Positions 8,601-16,147 of a stretch of 64,000 nt of DNA are shown in pieces. Made by a program: the position numbers and the translations under genes. This stretch comes from Armatimonas sp043757465 (lineage in GTDB: Bacteria > Armatimonadota > Armatimonadia > Armatimonadales > Armatimonadaceae). Where the stretch lies: contig NZ_JAYVPL010000055.1 of NCBI RefSeq assembly GCF_043757465.1, positions 6,743-70,742 on the forward strand, written 5' to 3'. How positions within the stretch are numbered: the first letter of the stretch is position 1; every line of letters starts with the position of its first letter. Under the pieces are notes generated by a model that had not been told where the DNA came from, ran no database searches, and saw nothing but the letters and a program-made list of their open reading frames with translations.

Positions 8601-9206
8601 AAACGAGGCGCTGGGGAAGCGCTTCTCCTGCCAGATCAGCGGCTGCCAGCTCTCCTGAGTGTGTGCGGATTCCGTGGCGGCGGCTCCGAGATAGCCCACG
8701 GAGTAGAATCCCGCTCGCTTGGGTGTGAAAGTGAAGCGCAGGCGCGGGCTCTCGCGCCCCGGCAAGAGGGTCACCTCTGCCGTAAGCGTAAAGTCGGCGT
8801 GCTCGGCAAAGTGCCAGTGGACAGTCCGGCCCACCACCTCGCTCCGCACGGCCATGAGTGTAACCGAGGCGGCGGCGTGGAAGAGATCGCCGGTTCGGTT
8901 GCCCCCACTGCCCTGGAGTGTCGTGGGGTTCAGACCATCGCCCGCCGTGACCGTGGTGTCCGTCGGCGCGGCTTTCAGCGAGCCGTCTGCCGTTTTCGAG
9001 GCGGTGAGCCACGTCGGGACGCTGTAGTTGATGCCCTGCGGCAGCGCGGCGCGGCGCAGGGCGAGCTTCGGGTCGCTGTCTCGCAGGAGCACTAAAAATT
9101 GCGGCGCAAAGCGGGTTGGAGCGCCTCCGGTGTTTGCCGAAACCGACAGCGTACCGTCCGACTGAACCATCAGTGTGTAGGCCGCGTTCTTCAGCACGAC
9201 AGGCAC
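5241..9206 (-). CDS. Toroid-type glycan-processing domain fused to SGNH hydrolase, with out-of-frame GH16 tail
   Basis: A 1321-aa reading frame. Residues about 1-785 look like a secreted-carbohydrate enzyme with an N-terminal beta domain and a helical toroid (for example GEKRWLDAARTKADAYLKSQ); the family is not recognised. After a proline-rich linker an SGNH/GDSL esterase domain follows, with GGSIT near residue 838, an Asn in GTGSNFG, EFAVND, and the catalytic DKVHPG near 997. The last part, from about residue 1190, is the start of the decayed GH16, and roughly the final 85 residues are read out of frame and are unlikely to be functional. The start is GTG at 9206, overlapping the stop of a 21-codon frame. 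An internal ATG before MIFFPP (about 6832) could start a separate SGNH protein. Last gene of the glycan cluster. Confidence 0.75.
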   Translation of the reverse strand: MPVVLKNAAYTLMVQSDGTLSVSANTGGAPTRFAPQFLVLLRDSDPKLALRRAALPQGINYSVPTWLTASKTADGSLKAAPTDTTVTAGDGLNPTTLQGSGGNRTGDLFHAAASVTLMAVRSEVVGRTVHWHFAEHADFTLTAEVTLLPGRESPRLRFTFTPKRAGFYSVGYLGAAATESAHTQESWQPLIWQEKRFPSASFLTPAFHCPLPTTLVMVENQTYGLIAEPAELPFQPLPTFENSRFGVALRDSDGKARPMLFAPMLGGTGSKRKPSEGFTFSLRLITQPQSLLATYQSLARGLYGFRDYRQSTTHSLNQTLENMVTYGLSEYSQFNKELKGFSYETDAPGTVKNVSALHPLSAALVLDDPGIYKERAYPLIEYLLSREKFLFSTSPDIKIQNPSWRLLGPCAPLSELAALYATGEKRWLDAARTKADAYLKSQVQTRQSAFAPGTFFWNSFVPDFFALWNLYEATSETRYQDAAHEAALRFTQFIWLCPAIPQESITVNKGGKAPVYSYLAKRTKGPMPVPEETVPAWRLSEIGLTAEASGTSVGHRGIFLTCFAPWLLRIAARTGDTFLHDLARAAIIGRYASFPGYHMNTARTTVYEKPDYPLHAFSELSYNSFHFNHGWPHIALVLDYLISEVETRSHGAIRFPARYAEGYAYLKSRIYGDRPGVWEGDKDVWLWMPRGLVGVSIPHVNYIAARSGDGKTLYLALTNQSSEPVTVVLSFNGGLLPGHPINPRVKLAPKGIATLKIPGMQIRPQFQKELLGMSATRHTPENRAHHTPERTMIFFPPLSPPHQTPAVSAPLAEFYPRGGLPNVAAKGAAGQPLRVAFLGGSITAAEGWRVHTRENLKKQFPKSAVTEIFAAVSGTGSNFGAARLERDVLSKKPDLLFVEFAVNDGVGSAKVEAQLEGIVRQTWAARPTTDICFVYTVSENMLPELKAGRYQSSAVSMERVAAHYGIPSLNFGVEVARRVAAGTLVFTSPRDSAGFTKDKVHPGAAGHQLYAERLAGALPGFFATGTKGAHALPAPLSPGHWQRARLLTLDSLTLSSHWSRVSDTDPHLTTQKGGLVPPTWTATQPGARIAFRFKGTQLGLVGLKGPENGIFRVTVDGKSVEGTLFDAYSQPGRFFLKPWFFPETLTDTDHDVQLELLAKAPDKSAVSKTMADKTPFAINGLYLSGILIVGEQRWSGEGYRTDSKHWSTQKPENVTVKDGFLWLELKKEDAGDKHYTGALQDFSWCGLALVVLAHDPRWLRGNQPQGNQSRAGYYRERLGQPARLRGQYTQVEPTAPPELWRPAHLADKYCLAARNHQGRGR

Positions 9207-9271
9207 TAGATGTAGTAGTCCGGGTCACGAAAGATCGCTCGTGCGGGAACGGGCAGGAGGGTAAGCGTCAT
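9206..9271 (-). CDS. 21-codon frame coupled at both ends; possible truncated glycosidase start
   Basis: An ATG at 9271 overlaps the stop of the FAD oxidoreductase (ATGA), and the frame ends in TAG overlapping the GTG start of the next gene (TAGTG). The peptide is MTLTLLPVPARAIFRDPDYY plus Ile. The phrase RAIFRDPDYYI resembles the beginning of GH43-like/beta-propeller glycosidases, so this may be the stub of a gene whose body was deleted, or simply a coupling peptide. The family resemblance is from memory and unverified. Confidence 0.35.
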   Translation of the reverse strand: MTLTLLPVPARAIFRDPDYYI

Positions 9272-11142
9272 GCTGCCCCTCCTCTTGCCTTTCCTTCGGT
9301 TGCTTCCAGCCCATTTTCCGGGGGCGCAAGATCCTCAGCCGAGAGCTGGGCCACGCGAGCAGAAAATGAGATTCCCTGCGGGAACGGCGTCTCTTTGGCA
9401 ACAAACGCATTGGGAGAGAGCGGCTCGAAGGCAAAAACACGAGCGGATTCGGCTCCCCAGGTGCTCTCGGGAACCAAGCGAATACTGGTCGCACGAACAC
9501 CGGGAAGACCAATGCGGAGAAGGCGCTGGTAGTTCTGGGTTGTTTGGTGTACGGTATTCCATGCCCCCGTGGCGCTCTCCCGAATGTCTAAACGAAAGCC
9601 TTGCAGCAACGACGCAGGCACGGCGTGCGCGCGGGTCTTCTGAGGATAGACATGCGCCATACGCTTCTCGTTGCTCAGGTCAGAGTCCAGGGTCAGGCGC
9701 ACGCCCCCCAGGTGGACGGCTTCGTTCCAGTGGTACTCCAGAGCGCCGCCCAGTGCTCCCGTCCAAGCGTGCTCACTCTCGGGACGATCCCGATCCCTGC
9801 CGTCGCGCACCTTCTCCGCATCATGTCCTTCGGTAGAGCAGAGCATCGCTTTTTGCGCCAGCTCGCTGAGGGGGCGTGTGAAGCCGGGAAGGAAACAGTC
9901 GTCATCGAGGAGCGTATTTTGCAGTAAATGCACGTCCAGATTGGCCGGAGCGCAGCGGTTTTTCACGCACAGCGCCGCCGCCGTCCCTGCCGCCTGCCCG
10001 ATCACAGCGCACGTTCCCATGACACGCGTAGATGAAAGTGCGGCGTGGGTGACGGAGATATTGCGCCCCGCAAAGAGCAGGTTGGGGACATTGCGCGAGT
10101 AGAGGCTCCGAAACGGAATCCCGTAGGGCGAGGGCGCGGCGTGAAAGATCGTCGGCTGACCGGGGTAGTAGATTCCCGCCGGGTGATGGTCGTCCATGCT
10201 CCAGCCCCCGTAGGCCACCGTGTCCGTGAAGTTTCCCCCTGCCCGCACATCGTTCTGGGTGAGGATATGCGCCCCTTCGTAGCGGCGGCTCTCGCGCTTT
10301 CCGGGTAGTGAGCCCACCCACTCCAGCGCCCAGTTTTCGGCCTGCGCTCTCTCGGGGGCGTAGTTCTTAATATAATCCCAGACCCCATAGGCGATCTTCA
10401 TCAGCTCATCGCGAATCTCCTCGGCATCTTTGATCGTGTCGCAGAGCCCCCCGACCTCGATCCACCAGAAGTTATGGGCATTGACCCCGCGCATCCGGTT
10501 GGGCAGGTCTTCGGGCTTGGTGAACTTGTAGGCCCACGACGGTGGCGTGTAGGGCTGCGACTCCTCCGTGCGGCGGATCTGGATCAGCAGACTATTGCCC
10601 ATCGTCTTAGCATCCGCGTTCGCTGGCTCGATGTCCTCGTCGAACTCGGCGCGGGCTTCACGACCACTTCGCCAGGCTGCGGGGGTCAGCGCCGCGAGAA
10701 CACTATCGCCGGAGCAGTCAACAAACTGGGTGGCGTGAATCGTGTGGCGTGTCTGGCTGGTGGTCTGGTAGGCCTCGATGCTCGCGATGCGCTCGCCGCT
10801 CATTTGGGCGCAGGTGCAGGCGCAGCTGAGCAGCGGCGTCAGGTTGGGCTCGAAGCGCACGGCGGCAAAAAGCACACTGTCCCAGACCGAGTAGTTGCGC
10901 GTGGCGTTTCGGTAGAGGTTCTCCAGCTGGATCTCCTCCAGAATCCCGGTCTCTTTATTGTTCTTACCATGCGCTCCACAGATCCACATCCGCACCTCGC
11001 TGGAGGCATTCCCCCCCAGCACCGCGCGGTCGTGAACCAGCACTGTCTTTGCGCCATTTCGGGCAGAGGCAATCGCGGCGCACATCCCCGCCATCCCTCC
11101 GCCGATCACACAGACATCGAACTCATGCGTTGCTTCGTACAT
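9268..11142 (-). CDS. FAD-dependent oxidoreductase with C-terminal carbohydrate-binding-like domain
   Basis: A 624-aa protein. The N-terminus carries the dinucleotide-binding motif VIGGGMAGMCAAIASARNGA followed by LGGNASSEVRMWICGAHG, typical of the FAD_oxidored family (PF12831-like) common in glycan loci of Planctomycetes, Bacteroidetes and Armatimonadota. LLFAGRNISVTHAAL and RVMGTCAVIGQAAGTAAAL near residues 365-395 form the C-terminal FAD-contacting segment. Residues about 460-600 look like a discoidin-type beta-sandwich (GALEYHWNEAVHLGGVRLTL). No clear signal peptide. It starts 9 nt after the upstream gene stop. Substrate unknown; a role in oxidising sugars of the targeted glycan is an inference from context. 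Confidence 0.85.
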   Translation of the reverse strand: MYEATHEFDVCVIGGGMAGMCAAIASARNGAKTVLVHDRAVLGGNASSEVRMWICGAHGKNNKETGILEEIQLENLYRNATRNYSVWDSVLFAAVRFEPNLTPLLSCACTCAQMSGERIASIEAYQTTSQTRHTIHATQFVDCSGDSVLAALTPAAWRSGREARAEFDEDIEPANADAKTMGNSLLIQIRRTEESQPYTPPSWAYKFTKPEDLPNRMRGVNAHNFWWIEVGGLCDTIKDAEEIRDELMKIAYGVWDYIKNYAPERAQAENWALEWVGSLPGKRESRRYEGAHILTQNDVRAGGNFTDTVAYGGWSMDDHHPAGIYYPGQPTIFHAAPSPYGIPFRSLYSRNVPNLLFAGRNISVTHAALSSTRVMGTCAVIGQAAGTAAALCVKNRCAPANLDVHLLQNTLLDDDCFLPGFTRPLSELAQKAMLCSTEGHDAEKVRDGRDRDRPESEHAWTGALGGALEYHWNEAVHLGGVRLTLDSDLSNEKRMAHVYPQKTRAHAVPASLLQGFRLDIRESATGAWNTVHQTTQNYQRLLRIGLPGVRATSIRLVPESTWGAESARVFAFEPLSPNAFVAKETPFPQGISFSARVAQLSAEDLAPPENGLEATEGKARGGAA

Positions 11143-11151
11143 TATTTTTCT

Positions 11152-13305
11152 TTATTCTTCCGTTGCCAGAACCCCATGGCCATAGCGCAGGGTTCCCGTG
11201 GCGTTTGTCGTGGTTTGAAAGAGCGTCTGCTCTGGATTGACCGCGTTGAGGAGTACGGTCGCCGTGCCCACCGTCACGGTAGCCGTCGGGGCAAAGACGG
11301 GCGCTTGGAGCATCACCACTTTCCCTTTGCGCGTGAGCCGTGTGGCCTCGCGGCAGGTGTAGGCCAGCCCCACATTGAAGGCCGAGTTGAACGCCGTCCA
11401 GCCCTCCGGGTGCCGAAACGCGCCGTCGGGGTTGTTGGGATAGTGCTCAGACGCCGCCGTGGAGGAGAGCGTCCCCCGTACCAGCTCCAGCCGGGCGCAG
11501 GTGTCATCGGAAAATTTCTTGGGCCAGCCACGCTCAACCCCATAGAAGTCTTTGGGGCCACGAAATGCTGCATGCGCACCGAGGGGATTTCGACCAAAGA
11601 GCGCATCGAAGTGAGCGGTGGCGATTACCCTTAGCCGCTCCGCTTGCTTCGTATCCCTTATGCATCTTGCCACCGAGAGGGCACACGCCGGAAAGCCCGC
11701 CACATTGCCCGGCTCGTTCCAGCCCGCACCACCGTGTGAGCCCGCCGTGAAGCGTGGCAGGGTCCAGTTGGCCTCGTCGTACTTGCGAAAGTCGTAGGCA
11801 TTCTCGGAGCGGGCGATCATCATGTCGGCCCACTTCGTCAGCCACGGTCGAATCTGTGCTTCGGCGTGCGGCAAGAGGGTCGTCAGCCCTGTGAGGAGCA
11901 TGTGCTCACTCATGCGCTGGCCTTTTGTCACTCTAGGGTCGGCGGGGTCGAGCTTCTCACAGACCCACGTTGCCTGGGCAATAGCCGTGTCCAAGAAGCG
12001 CTTCTCTTTCGTCGCTTCGTAGAGCAAGACATTGGGCAAGATCGAGTGTCCGGGGCACTCGCGGCCTTTGTAGTCCCCCACTTCGGTTTGGATTCCAAAG
12101 CTCCAGTGTTTGAGCACGAAGGCTTTGGCACGCTCATAAACACTCACCGGGAGCCAGCGGGAGAGCTGCGGCCAGGCGTAGAGGAAAAACGCAAGCTGCT
12201 CGACCGTCTGTGGATGGATTCGCCGCCCTTTAGGGTCGCCCGACGGATCAGCGCTCTCGGGTTTGACCAGGAGCCAGCCGACTCCCCAGTGAATGAGCTT
12301 GATAATATCAGGGGCATTGGGCTTGGGTGGCTCGATCTCACGGAAGTAGGCTTGTGCGGCGTCCAAGGCTCCTAGATCACCGTTGGCTTTTACTTGCTTG
12401 AAGCTGGCGGGCAGTGGCTTCCACTCCACCTCGCGCTTTGCCTGCTCAAAAAACGAAGGGTTGGCGAGGTAGAGCATCACGAGTGAGGGCATCTCGTAGC
12501 TGTAGTAAGTACCATCACGCCAGGCCGAGCCACCGTACGCCGAGGGGTGCGTCCCAACTAGCGAGCGGCAGTCCACGAAGAAGCGCAGTGCAGGGTCCAG
12601 CGAGGCGCGTAGGGTCACCAAGGGCGCGATCGCAAACGGATCGGAGACCAGCCCTGCGGCTTCAATGCGCGCCTCGCCGCACGTTTTGAGAGCGGTAAAG
12701 TCGCCGATACCACGGCGAATACTCCCCGTGAACACGACTTTCTCGCCTTGCTTAACCGCAAACGGGGTGCCGTCGGGGAGGGTGGGTGCGGTGAAACGCT
12801 TGGATGCGTCGGGGTCGTAGCCCGTCTGGTTGACGAAGAGCGGGACGGGCCGAGAGCGAGGCGTCTCCCCCGGCAGCACGAGGCTGGGGTAGCTTGCCGC
12901 GGGTGCAAAAACACGCACCTCGACAAGGCGTACGGTGCCTACATCCGCGAAGACCAGCTGGAGTGAGTCTGTCATCACGGTTTTTTCAAATAGCAGCTCG
13001 ACCACAGCCTTCGCATTGTCCGTGACGCTCGCCAGCGTGCGCCCGGCACCGTCGCGCACACTCAGGCTCTGAAACGCACTGCCCCACGCGCCGTCGTTGA
13101 GCCAGCCTGTCCCTAGCTGAAGGCAGGAGATGGTCTGCAGTGTCGGCCAGCTCAGGGTCAGTGTGTGCGGCCCCGTGCTCCCACTCACCCAGCGGCTCTC
13201 GTTGGTCAGCTTGCCATCCGTTAGGTTCGTCGGCGCATAGCTCGGATTGAGCACAGACGAGGCTTTGAAAGTCGCGGTCGTAGCAAGGTTGTTCTGCCTA
13301 ATCAT
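11152..13305 (-). CDS. Secreted-type glycan enzyme: F5/8 domain, GH9-like Ig domain, helical toroid
   Basis: A 717-aa protein. Residues 1-130 resemble a discoidin (F5/8 type C) domain (NLATTATFKASSVLNPSYAP, LTDGKLTNESRWVSG). Then VPLFVNQTGYDPDASKRF resembles the N-terminal Ig-like domain of GH9 cellulases, followed by a long helical toroid with HGGAGWNEPGNVAGFPAC and NPLGAHAAFRGPKDF. I placed the start at the ATG at 13305 because it overlaps the GH16 stop (ATGATTAG), indicating coupling; an upstream in-frame ATG at 13383 would overlap GH16 by 86 nt. The exact CAZy family is uncertain, and acid/base residues typical of GH9 were not confirmed. Confidence 0.75.
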   Translation of the reverse strand: MIRQNNLATTATFKASSVLNPSYAPTNLTDGKLTNESRWVSGSTGPHTLTLSWPTLQTISCLQLGTGWLNDGAWGSAFQSLSVRDGAGRTLASVTDNAKAVVELLFEKTVMTDSLQLVFADVGTVRLVEVRVFAPAASYPSLVLPGETPRSRPVPLFVNQTGYDPDASKRFTAPTLPDGTPFAVKQGEKVVFTGSIRRGIGDFTALKTCGEARIEAAGLVSDPFAIAPLVTLRASLDPALRFFVDCRSLVGTHPSAYGGSAWRDGTYYSYEMPSLVMLYLANPSFFEQAKREVEWKPLPASFKQVKANGDLGALDAAQAYFREIEPPKPNAPDIIKLIHWGVGWLLVKPESADPSGDPKGRRIHPQTVEQLAFFLYAWPQLSRWLPVSVYERAKAFVLKHWSFGIQTEVGDYKGRECPGHSILPNVLLYEATKEKRFLDTAIAQATWVCEKLDPADPRVTKGQRMSEHMLLTGLTTLLPHAEAQIRPWLTKWADMMIARSENAYDFRKYDEANWTLPRFTAGSHGGAGWNEPGNVAGFPACALSVARCIRDTKQAERLRVIATAHFDALFGRNPLGAHAAFRGPKDFYGVERGWPKKFSDDTCARLELVRGTLSSTAASEHYPNNPDGAFRHPEGWTAFNSAFNVGLAYTCREATRLTRKGKVVMLQAPVFAPTATVTVGTATVLLNAVNPEQTLFQTTTNATGTLRYGHGVLATEE

Positions 13306-14143
13306 TTCGTTTAAAAACTCGGACGTAGTCAATTGAGGCTTGCGCGGTGCCCCCGTCTTGAAGAAACTTGTTCTGAAGGACATTGCCCGTCACCCAGTCG
13401 TTGACACCAAAACAACTCCCGGAGAAGATGATGTAGTGCGGCACTTGTGGGATCAGCGTGGGCTTGTCTATCGTGCGGACCAGCTTGCCATCGTAGTAGA
13501 ACTTGAGCGCCGTTGGAGACCACTCAAAGCCAATGGTGTGGTACTCCTGCGTGTGCAAGCCCGGCGCTTTCACCATGGCTCCATTTGACTTGTGCGCGGG
13601 CTTTGCATAGCCATCCCAGTGTAGCCCCGTGGAGTACGTGTCCCCGGCTTTGTTGCCCTCGATAATATCAATCTCCGCCCCATCGTTGGCGGTGCCATCG
13701 GTGACGCCTTTGGGAGAGGTCAGCCCTTCCTGATCGGGCATCATCCAGAACGCTGTCTGGTAGCCATCGGGCTTAACTAAGTGCATTCGTGCCTCCAGAT
13801 AGCCATAGGTCGTCGAAAAGTGCCCCTTGGAGTTGAACCGCCCGGCGAAGTAGGTACTGTCCTCGGTCTTGGACTTTCGGTAGTAGATACAGGCACTGCC
13901 CGCTTTTACCTCGACCTGTGCAGGGTCGGCTTTGACAGTGATATCGGGGCGCTTGCGGCTTGTGGTCTCGACAGTCCACTTGACGGGATCGATCGCCGTG
14001 CCATTGAACTCATCGGAGAAAATCAGGCTCCAGCGGTCTTTGCTATCTACGGGCGACGACGCGGGCCTTGCCTGCGGGGGAGTCTGTGGGTCAATGGGTG
14101 TCGAGACGGTCTGTAGCAGACAGAGGAATAAAAAAGGTTGCAT
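13298..14143 (-). CDS. GH16 family endo-glucanase-like enzyme
   Basis: A 281-aa protein starting MQPFLFLCLLQTVSTP, a plausible signal peptide. The GH16 fold is visible in order: DEFNGTAIDPVKWTVE, STTYGYLEARMHLVKPDGYQ, TAFWMM, the catalytic ExDxxE motif as AEIDIIEGN, HTIGFEWSPTALKFYYDGKL, and the terminal IDYVRVFKRND. The family cleaves beta-1,3/1,4-glucans or galactans; the exact substrate cannot be told. The ATG at 14143 is 7 nt after the MFS stop with GAAAAGA upstream; an earlier in-frame start at 14170 would overlap the transporter. The stop overlaps the start of the next gene. Confidence 0.9.
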   Translation of the reverse strand: MQPFLFLCLLQTVSTPIDPQTPPQARPASSPVDSKDRWSLIFSDEFNGTAIDPVKWTVETTSRKRPDITVKADPAQVEVKAGSACIYYRKSKTEDSTYFAGRFNSKGHFSTTYGYLEARMHLVKPDGYQTAFWMMPDQEGLTSPKGVTDGTANDGAEIDIIEGNKAGDTYSTGLHWDGYAKPAHKSNGAMVKAPGLHTQEYHTIGFEWSPTALKFYYDGKLVRTIDKPTLIPQVPHYIIFSGSCFGVNDWVTGNVLQNKFLQDGGTAQASIDYVRVFKRND

Positions 14144-14150
14144 AGTTTTT

Positions 14151-15401
14151 CTATCTTTTCTTAAGAGCAAGGCTCAGGAGGGCGAAGGCGCAGAGATGGA
14201 GTCCAGAAAGCGCAAAAAATGTCGGACGGTAGCCAAAAGCACCGACGGTGTTTCCAACCAGAGAGTTCATCAAAAGCCCTCCCAGCGTGCTTCCCGCAGC
14301 CACTAGCCCAAAGACAGTGGCGAGCTTCTCTTTGGGCACTAGATCCGTGACGAGTGTGCTTCCGTTGATCATCCAGGCCATGTGTGCCAGTGTGACGGTC
14401 ATCGCAAAGGCCAGCGCCCCATTCACCGTCGGGGAGAGTACGATCAGCGCCGTGAGCGGCGTCAAGCAGGCGCAAAGAAGCATCACTCGAAGCCGTCCTG
14501 CGACAGTGGGCATCCCACGCTTGATGAGCACTCCCGAGAGCCAGCCGCCGCCAATCGCGCCAAAGTCCGCGGCGAGAAAGACGACCCAGGTAATGCTCAC
14601 TTGCTGTTGTGTCAATCCGCGCTCCGCCACTAGGTACTTAGCAAACCACGACTGAATGAAGTACCAAAGTGGGTCGGTGAGGAGGCGTGCTAGAAGCAGG
14701 CCAACCACAACTTGCCCCCTACCCCCACCACCCTCACTTCGTGGGGTACCCGGGCGGGGGGACAATTCGGATCTGGATTCCTCTTTCCCAGTGAGGGACG
14801 AACGCCCGGGAGAGGGGGCAGGGGGAGAGGTAATCGGGGCTGGGGAGAGGTTACTCCGGTATATCAGCAGCCAGGGAACCAGCCAGAGAAGGCCCGCCGC
14901 GCCGGTGGCAAAAAACGCGTTCTGCCAGTGGCCAGTTGAGGCCAGCCAGAGAATTAGCGGCGGCGCGATAGTCGCTCCAATCGTCGCCCCGAGGGTGTAG
15001 AGACCAATCGCAAGGCCCCGCTCTTTGGCGGCAAACCACTCGGAGACCAGCTTGGGAGCCGTCGTCCAGTTTCCTGCCTCGCCCAAGCCTAAGAGAAAAC
15101 GAAACGCACTCAGCGATACCAGCGAGCGCGAGAGCCCCGTGAGCATGTTGGCCACAGACCAGAACGAGATATAGAGTGCGAGCGCCTTTCGTGGCCCCAG
15201 CTTGTCGGTGAGCCGCCCGGAGACTAAGTACGAGATCGTGTAGGCCACTAGGAAGAAGTTATTGACCATCGCGTACTGCGGGTCGGTCATTCCTAGATCT
15301 TTTTGGATGGTCGGAGCCAGAATCGCCAGGGTCTGCCGGTCCACGTAGTTGAGCACCGAGGCCAGAAAGAGCAGTCCAACTAAGGCCCAGCGCAAGCTCA
15401 T
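14151..15401 (-). CDS. MFS transporter, ACS/hexuronate type, with repeat-derived central loop
   Basis: A 416-aa protein with about 12 hydrophobic helices. The start LNYVDRQTLAILAPTIQKDL, GRLTDKLGPRKA and FLLGLGEAGNWTTAPKLVSEWF are typical of anion:cation symporters of the ExuT/GudP kind, so uptake of a sugar acid released from the glycan is likely. Residues about 186-230, the TM6-TM7 loop, are Pro/Gly/Ser/Arg-rich (for example PSPGRSSLTGKEESRSE) and are encoded by a copy of the GC-rich repeat. The start ATG overlaps the upstream PhyH stop by 4 nt. Confidence 0.9.
   Translation of the reverse strand: MSLRWALVGLLFLASVLNYVDRQTLAILAPTIQKDLGMTDPQYAMVNNFFLVAYTISYLVSGRLTDKLGPRKALALYISFWSVANMLTGLSRSLVSLSAFRFLLGLGEAGNWTTAPKLVSEWFAAKERGLAIGLYTLGATIGATIAPPLILWLASTGHWQNAFFATGAAGLLWLVPWLLIYRSNLSPAPITSPPAPSPGRSSLTGKEESRSELSPRPGTPRSEGGGGRGQVVVGLLLARLLTDPLWYFIQSWFAKYLVAERGLTQQQVSITWVVFLAADFGAIGGGWLSGVLIKRGMPTVAGRLRVMLLCACLTPLTALIVLSPTVNGALAFAMTVTLAHMAWMINGSTLVTDLVPKEKLATVFGLVAAGSTLGGLLMNSLVGNTVGAFGYRPTFFALSGLHLCAFALLSLALKKR
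14712..14845. repeat. Dispersed GC-rich repeat inserted in frame in the MFS gene
   Basis: The plus strand shows GCCCCCTACCCCCACC, then GGGCGGGGGGACAATTCGG, then CCCGGGAGAGGGGGCAGG. The middle string matches the repeats at about 1623 and 63195. C-rich and G-rich ends make it partly self-complementary. It adds about 45 codons to the transporter without a stop. Confidence 0.65.
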
Positions 15402-16147
15402 GGGTTCGCCTCAGGCGGCGCAACAAGCCGGTTGAAGCCTAGCTTGTCGGTGCCGCGAAGCTGGATATTAGCGTGGCCCGGAAAGAGCGGCGCAATGTCG
15501 TGGGTAACTTTGACAAAGGGAACCGTGATGCGTAGGGTCATCCCCATCCGCCGCTTCTGTGAGATATTCTTATTGGACTGGTGCAAGGTTCGCTCGTTAA
15601 AGAGAAAGAACTGCCCCGGAGCCAGCTCCATCGGGATCGCTTTGGTGGCATCTACTTGCGCCGGGTCAGCTTCTTCGCCAAACGCCATGCCATCGCGGCT
15701 CGGGACATGATGAATGAGCTTCTTGTGCGAGCCTGGAATGAGATTGACGCAGGAGTTCTCGATAGTCACGGGGTCAATGGCAAGCCACGCGGAGAGGTTC
15801 ACCACAGGCTCCAGCGGCCAGTAGTTAAAATCCTGGTGCCAGGGAATCTCGCTCCCGCCGGGCTCTTTGTTAAAGAAATAAGTCGCCCAGAGCACCAAGT
15901 CCGGGCCGAAGAGGCTCTCGGCACGGTCTAAGATTGCAGGATGTACGCAGAGATCGTAGAGAAAGCGCTGATCGAGATGGCGGCACTGGAGGCGGCTTTT
16001 GGGGTTAGGGCCATCGGTGGTGAGCACTTCGGACTCAATCCGGGTGCGAATAACAGCCATCTCATCGGGGGGGTAGAGGGTAAAAGGGCCGAGGTAGCCC
16101 AGCTCATGGAACTGAGCGACCTCCGCAGAGTTCAGGCTAAAAGGCAC
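15398..16147 (-). CDS. Phytanoyl-CoA dioxygenase family (PhyH) protein
   Basis: A 249-aa Fe(II)/2-oxoglutarate oxygenase-like protein. The iron facial triad is visible as HQD in EIPWHQDFNYWPLEP with the distal His in TLHQSNKNISQKRRMG, followed by Arg residues that could hold 2-oxoglutarate. SCVNLIPGSHKKLIHH is a typical family segment. I chose the GTG at 16147, which overlaps the end of the prepilin gene; it gives MPFSLNSAEVAQFHELGYLG, a normal family N-terminus. Longer starts read antisense-like low-complexity sequence. The substrate is unknown. It is coupled to the MFS gene downstream. Confidence 0.87.
   Translation of the reverse strand: MPFSLNSAEVAQFHELGYLGPFTLYPPDEMAVIRTRIESEVLTTDGPNPKSRLQCRHLDQRFLYDLCVHPAILDRAESLFGPDLVLWATYFFNKEPGGSEIPWHQDFNYWPLEPVVNLSAWLAIDPVTIENSCVNLIPGSHKKLIHHVPSRDGMAFGEEADPAQVDATKAIPMELAPGQFFLFNERTLHQSNKNISQKRRMGMTLRITVPFVKVTHDIAPLFPGHANIQLRGTDKLGFNRLVAPPEANP

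Noticed and set aside
8133..9095. Plus-strand frame of 320 codons
   Set aside because: Antisense to the toroid-SGNH gene, rich in Arg/Val/Gly, with no recognisable domain.
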